Origin: Echinococcus granulosus
Lineage: Eukaryota > Platyhelminthes > Cestoda > Cyclophyllidea > Taeniidae
Assembly: GCF_000524195.1 (NCBI RefSeq)
Contig: NW_020170387.1
Location: 1,138,482 to 1,202,481 of the forward strand
Length of the DNA: 64,000 nucleotides
Direction: 5' to 3'
Shown: one piece after another, positions 39,601 to 53,909 of the stretch
Layout of the letters: each line of letters opens with the position of its first letter
How positions within the stretch are numbered: position 1 is the first letter of the stretch
Made by a program: the position numbers and the translations under genes
The notes under the pieces: generated by a model
Seen by the model: the letters and a program-made list of their open reading frames with translations, nothing else
Databases searched by the model: none
Told to the model about the DNA's origin: nothing

Positions 39601-42600
39601 CGTGAGTATGCTCTTCCTTTCTACTTTGGCATGTTGCGACTTTAGAGAAGATTCAAAGGGCTACTTCATGCTAAACACCTGTGTTCCAAAGTGAAAGCGA
39701 GTGGGCTTAAGGCCTAATAGTATCCACTGGGCTTCAAGCTTCCATTAGTTTTACGACATTGAATCTTCTGGTCAAAAGAAACCAGGGCGCGTAGTTGAAT
39801 GTGGAGTTGAAAATATGTTTGTTTATAACTTAACTGTGAATAAAGGAATTATAGGAATGGGAAAAAACATTGTCAGCACTTCCAGTGCAAATTTTTGTTG
39901 TGATAACGATCCTTCCCATTTTCCGCGTAATTGTGCCATCTCTCTGGTAGCTATCCAATTCCATCACAAAAAAAGGGTGATGGGTCTAACTTAAGGTCAC
40001 TCATAAGCAGGAAGTTTGAGTAAACGGCATAATAATGCAGAGAACCAAAGTGTTAACATAAAGAGAGAACATCATATCTACAGAGACGTTATAAAGAATA
40101 AAAAATGGTTCAGGTGAGTATGTTTATACTTGGCATTTGAAAACCTCTGTCTTGACTGTCACCATAGATTACAAAAGGCTTTTAGTATGCGGAAATAATC
40201 TGTGTCCCATTGCTTCCACCTGAAAGCGATAGAGTTAAGTCATTTTAAACTGAAGGAAATTCATGAAAATACTTTTGATTTCCGTGGAAAGTCAGGTTGA
40301 GGACCTTATGAACTAGAGATACTGGTATACTTTAGAAAATTTGATTTTATAATTGTTCAAATCTAGTACCTTAGTCTACCTTAGAGCAGACAAAAGTCTT
40401 TAACATTTGTATTAAAAAAACAAACCACACGCATTCAGGTCCCTCCAATGGCTATTTCATTGCCAGATCATATCGTGTGGGTGTTCGTACGCAGTCTCGT
40501 GTTTGATGCTGTGCCTGGAAGGCAATCAAAGTATGCGCGTAGTGGGTTCGACCTCGGAATGGGTGGACTTCCTGTGCCGGTAGTCAGCCCTAGAGGCTAT
40601 TAAATTAAGACGTAAGTAGTAGCACCACGCTCCCTGTTTGCAGACCATCTGAATGCCTGTTAAAGCTCCAGATTGGTTAAAGGTCAGGTTGCAGTCTCGT
40701 TGACCACATTGGCCATTAATTTCATACTGCAAATTAGTTCTTTGGAGAGGGACTTCACATAAACCCTGGTACTTAATTAGAAAATATTCAACTAAATGGT
40801 TAGGGATATTTGGGCCTGGTTGTACTTGAAAGCATATCTACTGTTTCATTCATGCACTTAAAATTGTGATCCTCTACTGCATATATTGTACCAACAAATA
40901 CACCCCGTTTTTACAATTTATTCGCATTAAACGGGCAGATGTGTTACTACCTTGTCACCTTTCGTATAGAGAACTACAGAATGCGTGTGAATAAGATCAC
41001 AGCTGCCCAAATAAAAGAGAAGGCGGAGGAAACGCGTGCCCCTTAGAATTCTGTAAAGTTGGTTTTTTATTTCAAATGCCTTCTACGCTTATTCACTTTG
41101 TAGTTCGGTAATTTAATGATAAATTGTAGGCTATTAAGCATTAATTCTGTGATTTGTGGTGCATTTTATAGTCTGCTCCAATAAAATTAATATAACTTTG
41201 TGGCTGCGGTCGCAATTCTAATGACAATTCGATCTTTGGTCGGCCTTAACGTATTCTTTGATGTTAGACCGCAAATCGGTGAATAAACAAAACGATATTG
41301 CTTAATTTGAGAAATTTCGTTGTAAAATATGGAACAGTAAAGGATGTTTGGAAAGTCCTTTATGGGTAAATTAACAGATTTGTGTTAAATTAGGACTATA
41401 TGAGACATTTGAATCTCGTTCATCTACACTAGATAGGAGGTGAATTGAAAGTTGATGTTCCCCCTGATTAACCCAAATGATTTTTTGTTCAATTTGACCA
41501 CATTTCTGACCCACTGCTGGAATAGCGTAGCTTGTTTATTTTTTATTCAATGTGTCCAAGCTACTATGCACCCGAGAATACACTAATAACCATTTTCGTA
41601 GCGCAATGGGACTGCTCTGAAGACGAAAGAAGGCATACACTTAAGCGGTGTATGTATGACCAATTTAGAGAAGAGCAGAGGACTACTGGCGTGGCCAGGA
41701 GGCTGCGCCACTCAGCATGATTACGAATTCGGAGCTTTAGGTGCTCGGGAAATCAAGCAAAGAGTTGAACAAATACTGCAAGCATTGTATTGGTCACCGA
41801 ATAAGTTACCATCGGTTTCGATTTGACATCCCGTGAATCGGTGTCTTTGTGAATATTTAGACGAATGATACTATTCGCCTCTGTAGAGGCGCTGCCCCTG
41901 ATCTACTTGATTCCAACTTTTTTCATCCCTAAAAACTTAATTTCATTATTCACTACTTTACCGGTAGGTTTATACATCAGCAATTTATTTGCATGTATCC
42001 ACCAACATTTTCGTGGTTGAAGAAAAAATAACTTGTTAGTCTAAGGTAAATTGCAATTTGCACGTTTTAAAGCATGTACCAATAAGTTTACTCGTTTTGG
42101 CAATAGGATGACCTCTGCTACCAATAATATTCCACGTAAATAATAAGGAATACCTGGTGCTAACCTGTGAAAAAGCAGTAATTAATATATCAGCAAGGTG
42201 AATGGAAATACAAATTTTCCGTGCAATATGGTCAACAATTGTGCAATAAAAAATCTCCTCCCCATTCCCTTAGGTGGAAAATTAATTCCACCGCTTTGAC
42301 TACAATTATAAACTGTAATAGAAAGCATTCAAAGGCGTAAAGCCTATCTCGCAAAAAAGTTGGGGGGGACATCGATGCAAACACAAATCACTCTTGCCTC
42401 TTTGAGACGTCTAATGCGAAATCTGTTGAGATGTATCTGTGGGAACAAACATTTAATTAACTTTGTTTAATGTGCAAGTGTATTTGCATTCTCGCAAAGT
42501 CAGCCTCCACCACACTTCCCATTGTTCCTTGTGAATACCTAGAGCTCAATTGTTATTCATTCCTTTTCTATCTTTTTTCATCAATGGGCTGACAGGAACC

Positions 42601-44510
42601 AAAATCGGAGCTGCATTTTTATTTTATCTTTAGCGGTTTACTTAAAATGTGCTTCTTTTCTACATTTCGGTAGTCTATCGGAGTATTTTCTCTATATACC
42701 CTTTTACATGGTCTCTGTGAAATAACTTTTGATTATATAAATGAAGGAGCTTTGCGGCAATTCGTAATGATGCATAAATACTAATTAGCTCCCATCATCC
42801 GAGTTTGATCTTACATGAACTGATGACGCAAATGCATCGTGCAGGGCGTGTACGGGACGTTCGGTGGATCAGGACTGATCACTCGACTGCAGTTACAGCT
42901 TGACCAGACCCTCGCTGAACCATGCCCGACTTTGTGGTTGTGTGCAAATCTTAAGGCATCCTGCGTTTACTAAAGGATAAAGGTACTGCAAGAAATATAG
43001 CTTCAATAAAAACAGCAGATTGTATCTCTGACTCGAATTTACGTCACTTAAACATAAAAATGCCAGTCGGGATGGTAAAGCTTGCTAATTTTCTTTCATT
43101 TTTGACAAGGAAGTACGGTTCGAATCTTGATGTTTATGTATCTTATGTAATTTTTTACTTAACGTGAATAATTCGATGATTCTGAAGTCCTTAGTTTAGG
43201 GCCTATTGAATAAGTAGCACTTGTGGACATAATTTTTATTCGTCGCTTAAGTTTACTTAGCGTCAGTATAGCAACACTTACTCATCCTTCGGGTACAACT
43301 TTGCTTCAACTGCTAGCTTTCAACACCCCTATTTAAAAGGAAAAAACTCTCGATGCCTCAGCCTCTTTGAAATGGTGACAGTAATCTTGAAATATGGGAC
43401 GAATGTCCTGTAAATTGGATGGGGAGATAAAGATTGCGATTAAGTCAATTTTGACTGATCGGCAGCAGCATTACTTACACCATTTCGCCTAGATGTCGCA
43501 AGGAAATACTGCAGCGAGATGAAGCCAATTCCTAACACTTTTATAACTCTTAACTAAACCGCGTTGAAGAGGTCGAATTGCATGCAAACACATGACCCAC
43601 CGTTCCTCTGCTGACATAGCGTTCCTTGTCTGAAGGAGTATTTCAATTAGCACTACGTGAGCGCCTAAACTATATTTGCAAAGGCCGAGACAGAGCACAA
43701 CAGTTGGGGGATTTAAAAGAGACATTAAATCTCTTTAAGGATGGTCATTTTCTCTTAATTTGAGGGAATTAGTATACAAGCACCCCGAGAAAGGGAAATG
43801 GCAAAGTTATGCTAAAGTTTTGCGCAGAATATTGCTCTAAATATACCAACTGCATACGATTAATGTTATAGTTTGTATTCATTATTTGCCTAGCCTATAG
43901 AAATAAAATTCCGCTCTAAGCTGAATGGTAACGCTCAACGAAGACGAAATTTGAAGGCGTTTTAGTTGCTACTATTTAGAGTTAGAGGTGATTCGCAGAG
44001 ATAGAATGTTCCTCAAATGCTTCCTACTTTAACTATAAATGGGATCAAAGTTGCGTTTTTGCATTTAGCACTGGTTTTACACATTAAAATGACTTTTTTA
44101 GTAATCTGCAAAGGTCAGTTCTTTGTCATGCTTAGTTATTCTTTTCATTTCCTCGTGAAATGAATCCTCCGTAGACTGGTTATAAGCGCAGTGCAGCATA
44201 AGTGGCTGAGCGTATTTACATCAGATGGAGGGCAAGTAGTCACAAGCTGATTAGTTGGATTATGTGTTGTATGTAATGTCGTAACAGATTTTATATATGG
44301 GCTTAAATGCTTTCAAATTCAATAGTACTGGTAATTCAATCAGCACATCTAGACAGATTACATAGTCACAGAATTTCGAGGGGTCACAATTCGTAGTTTA
44401 TGAATTCCTACTTGGGTTAGAGATATCAGGATTAATAATTTTAGTCCCGATTTAATGTTCCCAAGCTACAAGTTTTGTTTCCAACAAAAAATTAAGTCAA
44501 TTTCAAAAAC
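36676..44510. other. anonymous AT-rich intergenic DNA
   Basis: No recognisable gene, RNA or array. Open frames are short and motif-free. Confidence 0.55.
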
Positions 44511-44692
44511 CGTATTTATCCTGAAAAGCTGATTATCAGATTCACTGTGGCGGAATTTGATCCAGTGGCCCGTTTTTATCACTGTTGCGTTCACATCCCA
44601 CTTTTCAGCCAGTGGGACACTTGCATTGCAGTTTCCCTCTATTCCTCTGCAGGTGGTGTGGACGAGAGCTTCTAAGCGGTTTTGCCCAAGAA
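44511..44692 (-). other. candidate coding exon, unidentified
   Basis: After an acceptor-like tggtttcttccag on the minus strand, about 60 codons are open with coding-like composition. The product has Cys residues and potential N-glycosylation sites (CRGIEGNCNASVPLAEKWD, then VNATVIKTGHW), which would suit a secreted or extracellular domain. The downstream donor (AATACG|gttttt) is weak and the frame stops at 44466 if unspliced. No family is recognised. Confidence 0.25.
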
Positions 44693-47600
44693 CTGGAAGA
44701 AACCATTTAGAGTTCACTTATTTTATCAAAGCTCATCTCAAAAATGCTGGTCTATCAACTACCTGGCTCAAAAACTAAGTTTTCCTGTTTACATAATTTT
44801 AAACCACCAGTTTTTATTTCCACCCATGTTGCGGTGATTTTACCAGTGATTGTTGCATTTCATACATTAATTGTTAAATTAGCAAGCAAATTGCTAAACA
44901 AAAGTAGAGATTATCTCACAAACTAAATGAAATGATCTATTTGAAGGTGTTATGCATTTGTAATAAACGATTGCCATGGAACTAAATCCCAGGCAATGAA
45001 CAAAAATTTACCATTGGGATAATTTATCCGCAACGTGGATGCACCACTTTCAGCTCCAATGTAACAAATGGTCAAAAAGCACAATCAGTGCAGCTCGCAA
45101 CTCAATAGAATATCTTCTCGTAAACCTGTCATTAGAATCTTGTCACAGTTTTGAATTAACATTGCAAATCATAAATCCTCTCAGTGAAAAATGGGACCCT
45201 CGGTTTGGTCTACTAAAAGGCACAACATGTCACTTTGGTGCATCCAGTTGCAAGCGTTTATCTTTTACCAGTACAGCTGTTCACTTGGCTTACCTTTCCA
45301 AAAAAAGCTACCACCACATGGTCAAAGTTAGGTAAATAACATTATGACTAAATTTACTTGTGCCAGTAGTGTTCACTATCCAAGAGTTGCAACGACAACA
45401 AATATTGGTCAGCTTCTTTTCGTTACTCGGTCGAAATTACGAATCTCTATGTTGTCTTCAACAACGGTTGTCCGAGTAGCTTTAAGCCGCTCAAATAGAC
45501 TCTGTCAAAATAATCGCAAGGAACAGAATCGGTTTCTCGGAGTTTCATTCAAAATTACACATTAATTCGTTAAATTCAAAGTACGTTCAGCATGTACAGA
45601 AAATTGAGAATAAGTCATTTAATAGGTCATAAATCCCAGTTTAAAATATCTACATGTGGGTACAAACGCTGCACAGTTGGAGTTAAGTTTTCATTTTTAG
45701 GTTAAAAACCGCAGTTTAAAATATTGTCTGCCAACAATGAAAAATTTGGTGACACATGTGATAGAAGTTTACAATATTTTTAAGTTTCAAAGCAACTTCC
45801 TCTTGTAAGAACTTTGGACAAAATGTAAGTAATTTCTATTTTTTTTGCACACCTTAAATTGCCTAAAATTTTGTATATTGGATCATCGGTGCATTAGATT
45901 TTCATTCAAATTCCACCTAAAACCCTCGTATCATTTTATTTGGATGGGCACAGTCGGGATACAAAATACAATTTTGAACCCAGCATTGCGGAAGCCTGAT
46001 TTTTAGAATCGTGTTATTTTAAGCCACTGACAGTTGGTAATGCATTGGTCGCCGTCTTGATTTATGGAGCCGCCTGCCAAATTTTATTCCGCTAGTGAAA
46101 AGACATCCATACCGATGTATATAATCAAGTGGCGCCGTACGAGGTTTGCATCCAGAGTAAACGTGAAGGATACAATGTTGATTATAGAGAGCCGCGTGAT
46201 CTCCTCCGCATTTTTCCGAAATGCTTTTTCCACGCATTGCTTCATGTTGAAAGTATTCAAACGATTGCTCTGGCATCTTATAGCTGCCTAGACAAGATAG
46301 TTAAAGATTGACCCGTATAACAAGCTGAGCGCGCTTTCTTGCTCTTAAGCTGAGCGTTGTGTACCGAAATCCTTGTAATTCCACTTCGTACCCACTTCTC
46401 AACGAAATAGCGGAATGCACTTGAAGATTTGACTTTTTGGAAGCTGATGGTTGGATACACTGCCTCGTGCAGTGATTATATTGCTAGGTATTCAAGATGG
46501 TCGTTTTTTCTCGTTGCTTTAGATCCAAACCAATTTCCAGTGTCAATTTACGCGCACAAGCGCACTAAGAAGTGAGGTCAGGGAGAAATGAATTTAATTA
46601 AGCTCTTTCCTACTTACGACACCATCATCGTCCCCGTCGCTTTTTCGGTTAACTAAAAGTACTCGAAAGCGGCTTGCGTTGATTCAATTCAGTCTTTAAA
46701 CAGTACTGGGCGAAACTCAACTGCTTCCGCGCCCAAGGGTGTGGTGAATGCTCACCTTTTTCAACAAGGCTTACGTGCACAGGCGCATGGGAGGCAGTTG
46801 GCAGGCAAGTCCACTTGAAAATGTGCAGTGACCCTCGGCCATCATTGTCACACTTTACTTGCCCAGCCACGCAAAACACTTACCAAGGATGTAGTACATT
46901 TCACGGTTTAGAGTTCGTGCTTGGCAAAATGTTACTAGGATCTGTATTTACTCCCACAATTCGATCGGCATCATTTTTAAAACAGATTTTGCACAAACCA
47001 GTTATATTCCAGACAGTCCATCTGAAACATTCTTTAAAGCGTCATTTTAGATGTTGCTCCACTCGGTTCTATCAACAAAGAGTTGTTTTTACGTATTTTT
47101 TTAATTGCCCATAATATCACTAATTGGCTCTCGTTTCATCCAATTCCTCCACCTACCACGATTTCGGTAACCTACCGAGTAGGCTGCAAAACCGTTTGCA
47201 GTTTATGTGAATTTTCGCAAACTAGTTGTTTTTTCCATGAGGAGATGATAGGGATGATAAAGAGAATCAAGAAAATTCCTTTTTTGAGAATTTTTCCCCG
47301 CCAAACAGGTTTCTGTGGCTTTGAAAGACTGAGGTTTAAAAACGAATCATGCGAGCAACACAACTTCTTAAAAGGTTAAAAAAGAGATTTTCCATAACTC
47401 TTGCATTTATAAGGCCTCTGCCGGTGACCATTTTATTGAATTTGCTCATCACAAGTGAGGTGTACATGCAGGAATTATAATATCAACCGAAGTCTCTTAA
47501 CTTGGTGATCAAATTATTCATAAGTTTTAAAAACTCAGCATCATGGGCTCGTAAAATGGCTTTGGAATTACTTCAAAAATCCTTTCCTCTTCGTGTTTAT

Positions 47601-49734
47601 TGTTTCTAGCAAGTTTTGAGCACAACAGCGGATTTATCATAAAAATTTTTGCTTTTAAATGTACAAATTTGAAGGACAGATAGCAGGCCTCATTTAGAAT
47701 GGGGTATTTTACTCGTTTGCAACAAACAAAGTTTGAAATTAACCTGATATATAATAATTTTCGGTGTTCATATGGCTGGATCTGCATTTACAAAATTTTC
47801 CAAAATAATGACTGACATAACATGAATAATCTGAATCCGTTATGCCACTCTTGTTGTTGCAAAGTGGAGGGACTCCATGACTACTTCAATTATGCGAGAC
47901 ATTATAAGAATTGTTAGCCGACTGTGTTGTGATCGGCTTTTCTGTATCATTAATAATAAGGCTTCCTATGAGGTTTGGCAGTGTTCCCATACATTTGGGT
48001 AATTTGTGTTACAAAAGAGCAAATGCTCTTATTATATCTCACCAAATATTGTTGGTAATCACAAATGCTGATTTTTCTACAAAGCTTTAGAAAATGGCCA
48101 TGTTCACTGTCTCCATCCTACAAATACCTTTTCATGTATGAAACCGCGATACCAACTATACATCAGGCAAGCTAGTGGTAATGCGACAAATTTTGTGGCG
48201 GAACTTGACATAAATTGCCGACTTAATTAAACTTCAGTAGACACACAATTCTGACTGAAGTTTGGACATCATGTGGTGTTGCAATAGCAACGCGAAAAGA
48301 AACACAACACAAATAAATGTAATTTTATCTAGGATTTTATGAAATTAACGTGTTCTCCATTGCATTTGTAAATAAATTAGTGCCTGATAATTAACAGAAA
48401 CTACGCTAAGTCAAGTCTTTAACTATATTTTGGCGGCCCGCCAAATGTAAACATTGAGAAATGAAATGACCAGCTATAGTTCAAAATTTATTACCATGAA
48501 GCAAAAATTAAACATGCGTTGAATTTTGGTTAAAGTGATTGTGCATTTTTTTTACAAATAGCTCTTAAGATTTTGTGAACTGTGCCGTTACTTGCAGATT
48601 GTCGTCTCCGTATAAAAAGATATGGTCATTAGAGCCATGGGCGATTATCAAACGTCGTATTAGATAGAAAATGTCCCGATGGCAGTGTTAAACATAGGAA
48701 CTGTAACTATATGCCACTTACCCTACCTCCGCCTCTTTAACCTCCATTGCAGGTAATGAAATATCGGTTGGTATGGTAATGAAGATGACTCTACAGATCC
48801 TTACTAGCCTTGACCCCGTGAGAATACCCTTAACTCTTTTTTCTTTAATTTGTTCACACCTCTTTCAGGCTAAGGTACCCCTCCAAACATTGGTGCTGCT
48901 TTCGATTCAAATTACAAACAGTAAAATTCCATACATCTTGGCAATCACATTCACTACATTTGACCAGAATTTCGCTGCTAGGTGTAGTGCATTCGCGCAG
49001 AAATGTGATTTTATGCACAGAAATGAATTGCGCACTTCATTTCTGGAAAACATGGCATGTAAGAATCTAAATTTTTATCGTACACGTTCGAAAAGAGGTT
49101 GCAGTTCTCGTCACCCGTCCCAATGATACTGATCCTTTGCAATGACTAGTGAAGTTTTGGTCTACGAAATACATGTTTTGTCACATGAAATCACTTATGT
49201 GGATTTACACCCTGATTTTTATCAACTCAGCCTAAAGCATCAGCCTTGACTGACTAAGCAATTTATTTAAGAATTTAACACTTAACAAACTAAAGGCTTT
49301 TAGCATTTTAAAGCATGTAAACAGGATATTCTGCATCTTTGCACCCCTTTGAGTGTTGAGACCAGCCAAAACATAATTCGTGTTCATGTACAAAAGTCTA
49401 TATTAAAGTCATCCCAAGTGGATGTACAGCAACCGACTAGCAAAGATTTGTCAATCAATTAACAGTTCCACTTAATAAAGGTGAAACTGAGCTCCGCGTT
49501 TTCGTTAAGATATGTAGGAGCACTTACTGAATCCATGAATTTTCCTGCACGGATAATTTCTGCTTGCATAGTTGGCTAACAAAAACACGAGCATAATGGT
49601 TTATTTACTTTGTATTCTTAAAATTTTATTTTTAATCAAAGAAATTCGATTATGGCAATTTTAATTTCTTATCGGAGAGCGTAGAGAAAATGCATTCTTT
49701 CTGTCCGTTCAATATGCACCATCGCATCTGACGC
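44693..49734. other. anonymous intergenic DNA
   Basis: No gene is identified. A slightly G+C-richer patch at about 46690-46880 carries overlapping open frames on both strands without acceptable splice-site pairs. The 117-codon plus frame at 48773-49126 has no motif and I do not call it. Confidence 0.5.
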
Positions 49735-49759
49735 TTTATTTCTGAGCAAAATCCAGATT

Positions 49760-49966
49760 TTAACGACGCAAAATAGAAGGGCAACAGAAATAACCATCGG
49801 GGAACTGGCTCTGGACACCAACCAGCCCCCGACTGGGATAGTCATCGGATTGGCCAGTAGTGGCGCTGGACAGCGCATCCTCCCCCAGGTTGCCTTGACT
49901 TGCGTGTACGTGCGCGTGTAGTGGTCGCGAGATTGGCTGGCCAGGTGGGATCAATGGGTTGGCCGT
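49760..49966 (-). other. candidate terminal coding exon, unidentified
   Basis: This G+C-rich minus-strand segment is open from an acceptor-like acataaacag for about 68 codons to a TAA. A canonical AATAAA follows at 49740-49735, 19 nt beyond the stop. The product is rich in Gly, Ser, Gln and Pro and ends DGYFCCPSILRR, as a disordered C-terminal tail might. A second minus frame and a plus-strand frame (about 49775-49920) are also open here, so strand and frame are not secure. No homology is recognised. Confidence 0.3.
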
Positions 49967-52229
49967 GGCTGTTTATGTACGTGTGTCTCATGCTGTCCAA
50001 ATCATCAGTTTGTTGTGTTTTCGCAGGTGCAACATCGGAGGTTTTGGATTAGCGGTCATACCCTAGCCTCTTGCTGTTTTGAAACCATCAGTCAACTATC
50101 CTGGAAAAGCGAGGATAACCGTAACATTAGTTGCATAAAGTGACCTCATGGTGCGCAAGATGTCATGGTTTTGTGTGGCCAAACAGAATATTAGCTCTCC
50201 CTCTCCCAGTTTTCTCTTAATTCATGAAAAACATAAGACTTGAATCTATTTTCAAGACCTTAGTGATCATCCGAACTGATATTTCCTCGATTTTCAGTCA
50301 AATCCTGAGATCAGTTCTATTTTTACCAAAGGCGAATACAATATTTTGGACTGTGGTACCGTGAAAGACATGTATTTGCTTAATAATGACCAAATGTTCA
50401 GTCAAACTTTTTGAAATAGTTCTATTGGGATGCAAATTGGTGGAAGAGTACCATGTGGTTAAATTTTGGCCCTTACTTGGACTTTAACCTATTAAGCATC
50501 CTTGTCCAGAACATTTGGATTACATTCAAGCTATGCAGGCGCTTCTAAGGTCGGTAGATGTGAGCTAGAGGAGTCACTAAAATCAGTTCTTCAGCAAATG
50601 TTGTTTCAATTTCCTCGACAAAAGTAGTATCTGGGGTAGCTATGGCGATGTGATATTGTCAAATAAATACAACGAGGCTGAAACCAAATAAATCAATTTC
50701 AGCTGGTAATACTGCTTTACCAGTGTCAACCGGATTGCCTGTGCAGCACATGTTACTCTATTCTGAGTGGAAACACAGGTTTATTGTGTCCTCATGGCAT
50801 TACCGGAAATGTAACATTTTGTGTTTGACCCTTGCTGCAGTCACCTCAAATTCAATTCGTCTAAATTCCATAAAACAAGGGTTACCTTTGTAGCCGAAAT
50901 CTCTCCTCTAACCCAAGTGGCAAATGACACCAAAGTGCTTTCCAATAAGGCTTCCATTGTAAATAATTTTGCATGAGGCATTTGTGGCAGACAACTTTTT
51001 GCCGCACACTGCCGTCTGCAACACTTTAGTACTCCTCAAAGGAACTTTATTTATTTAAAAAGTCTCTTACTCAGGTCATGTAAAAACCCAAATCAACCCT
51101 AAAATATCTAGATCAAACTGATCGCCATTCGTTTAGCCAAACCAACCCCTGTCAGTTAAAATGGAAGCCATAAAATTTGGGTATGCAAGTCAGTCGTAAA
51201 CCACGAACTGATAAGCGTAGTGCCGCGAGTAATTGAGGCAACCGATGAGTTAGGTGGGCAGTATTTAATCATGGTATCAGCCCATAGCAGGAAAGTTAAT
51301 TAGTAAGTAAAGATTCGCATATTTTAAATTAGGTAACACGCTCAACTGTTACTGCATTGTAATGAATTGCAAGGGTTAAGGAGGGTTGCGTTAAACACTA
51401 GTGACCTGTTTACTGTTACAAAGCCATTAATAATGAGTACTTTTTTCTAAAAAGGGCATGCACTCAACTTTCAGGTATCGTTAAGACAGAAGCATGGTTA
51501 ACCCTTTTGATAATAGACAGCCTTTTTTTTCTTTTCCAAGTCACTTTCTATACCATATCTGAAACAGATACTGATATGCTGACATAAAACCTGTTCCTAT
51601 GCCAAAAAATAATTTTGGCAGATGAAAGTGGTGATAACCAACTCTTGCAGGGGACTTATTCTTCTTTCTTATCTCCACACAGTTTTCTACAATACCTTCA
51701 CTTATTTAATTCTTAGAATGCATCTGAAATTGATTTCAGCAGGAATATATAGATATATTTTTTGCATACTTCTGTGTTACGCATTCCTCTTGGGGCTGGG
51801 TGTCAGTGCTAGGCGGATGACTCCAAAGCATCCAAAGAAACAACTGTGAGGCGACTTTTAAATATTTCGAGATGAAACGCAGACCCCAGACTGTGCTGTT
51901 CGGGGATTTTCAGGTTCACTATTCAACTCCCACCACTCATATGACGAAACTGCCTCAACAGTTTTACAACACTCGACCGAGGGGTTCAACCACAAAAAGC
52001 GTAAATTTTATTTGCACTTTGTCTGTTGTATACAAGTCCGCCCCAGTGGTTTTGTGACTGTGGGGTTTGTGATGTATGAGCAATAGTGAGCAACTCCTCC
52101 GGCGTAGTTATAACTTTCCGGTTGACTTTTTTCAGGTATTACAAAGAATTCTGACCACAGTGATTGTAGGTGATGTATAATTTGCTCCTCATTAGACCTT
52201 TATCATCAATAATCCCAATCTCACTCAAA

Positions 52230-52451
52230 TCAACTCGTGTCAGGAGTCTCTCTCAGAAAATCACTAAAACTGATAGCCATCCTCAAGGACAAAAGTTTAC
52301 TTGGTTTTAGGCGAGATGGACTCATCTCGAGGATTGAGGACATCTCCGTCACGAATGCTATTGGTTGAAGAGAGGTCAAACGCTGTCCCAATGTGCTGAG
52401 CGACAAAAATATCTCGCCGACTAGTTTAGGCATCTGTGCAACAGTAAACAC
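52230..52451 (-). other. exon-like open frame, unidentified
   Basis: A minus-strand frame of 73 codons is leucine- and serine-rich and contains EIFLSLSTLGQRLTSLQP. It ends at a TGA and has no nearby AATAAA. On the opposite strand a cgtgtcag acceptor is followed by about 45 open codons. Neither reading matches a family I can name, so this is recorded as a segment with coding-like texture only. Confidence 0.2.
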
Positions 52452-53909
52452 TCAAATGAAAATACCACGACCTTAAACACTGTGGTAGGCGGACGATCTG
52501 TGGAAAGGAATATCAAATAATCAATTAGGATATATCGTTGCGATCTAGCATGTGAAATGTGAAATAGAAGATTGTCCACAGTTTTTAGCAAATATGTCCC
52601 TGAATACTACAACAGTTTCGCGTTAAAAAAGCAGAGGTTTATTGCGCAACATACGCCGACTAAGGATACCTTGAAATGAATGGGGACTAAGTGGATGAGG
52701 GCGTATAAGGCCATTCTCAGTTCGCAATCTGACTCATGATGACTAGCCCTTACATGCGGTTAACTTAGTCTCCGTAACTTACACTTTAATGATGTTAAAC
52801 TGAAAATTAAACCACTGTTCACGAAATTATTTAACCAACATCATCTCCGCGTGTAGAATACATTTCAACTCTGCGGCGCTATCACGACACGGACCCAGCA
52901 TATGGCTGCAACATCTGTTGAGACTTTCCTGTTTCCATCACGATTGGCATCAGAACTTCAAATGAATCAGCGCATCATCACATGCGAATGACAGCACTGC
53001 AAAAAAGACCACTCACGCAAAATCTGGCGAAAATAGGCATAGCCGGGATAACCGACCAGAATTTAGCCGCCTTCATCCACGAAACACGATTGATGTGTAG
53101 ACATCCCAAGCGAAAAACCGGAGGTGATAGAATGTAAGTTACACGCACTAAGGTGAATTAAAGTTGCCGAAGTGAAAAGGAATGATGCATATCACCCAAA
53201 GTCGTTTCTTCGCCGCAGAATCCGGAGCAGGTAAGGGTAAACGGCATTCCTGACCCATTCCTACCTATTTTGAGTTTAAATTATGATCCAAACGACAGAA
53301 GAAACAAAACAACTTAACAGCCATCCCGAGATACATACACGAGTCGGCGAGGCCACAGAAACCAGACAACCGCGATCAGCCAGCGCTCAAAAAGGCACTG
53401 CACAAAACCAGCTGGATCCCGACAATCACACCAAACCCAATTGTGACGTGGACTAGGTGGACACAAACGCCGCCACCTCCACGAAAGCAGTGCAGAAACG
53501 TTCCAACAGCCAAATCCCAAATAACTGCCACCGACTACGCGAACGGACTGCAGTTACAATACGATCGCAAGTGCCAACGTAACAGAAATCAAGATCAGAC
53601 AGCAGCACCCCCACCACTAAAGGCAAGACAAAGTTTCAGTGAGTATCATTCCAGAATGTTGTGCAGATACAGAACTCAAAAGGGGTTTCAGCTTCGCAGT
53701 AGAATGATGAAGAGGCTGATTACAAAGATGCAAAGACACGTAGCACACAGAGACTATATTGGACATGCACGAAAATTGTAACATGTTACCGGGGGAGAGA
53801 AGTGAGTACTACCTTCACAGTGTACAGAAAATGCGTGTCAAACTTGAACCATGGTAGCAATCTCGCAACGAAGAGGATTGAATGATTAGCCAGAATAACA
53901 GAAATAAAC

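Noticed and set aside
40543..40556. GGTTCGACC-type motif resembling a tRNA B box (similar one near 43119)
   Set aside because: No matching A box at the right distance and no cloverleaf pairing by eye, so neither a tRNA nor a tRNA-derived SINE is called.
46649..46879. 76-codon minus-strand frame in a G+C-richer patch
   Set aside because: A GTGAGC donor follows part of it, but a stop codon immediately precedes it without an acceptor. Open frames on both strands suggest a composition effect.
48773..49126. 117-codon plus-strand frame
   Set aside because: No domain, no supporting splice or poly(A) signals, and composition like the flanks.
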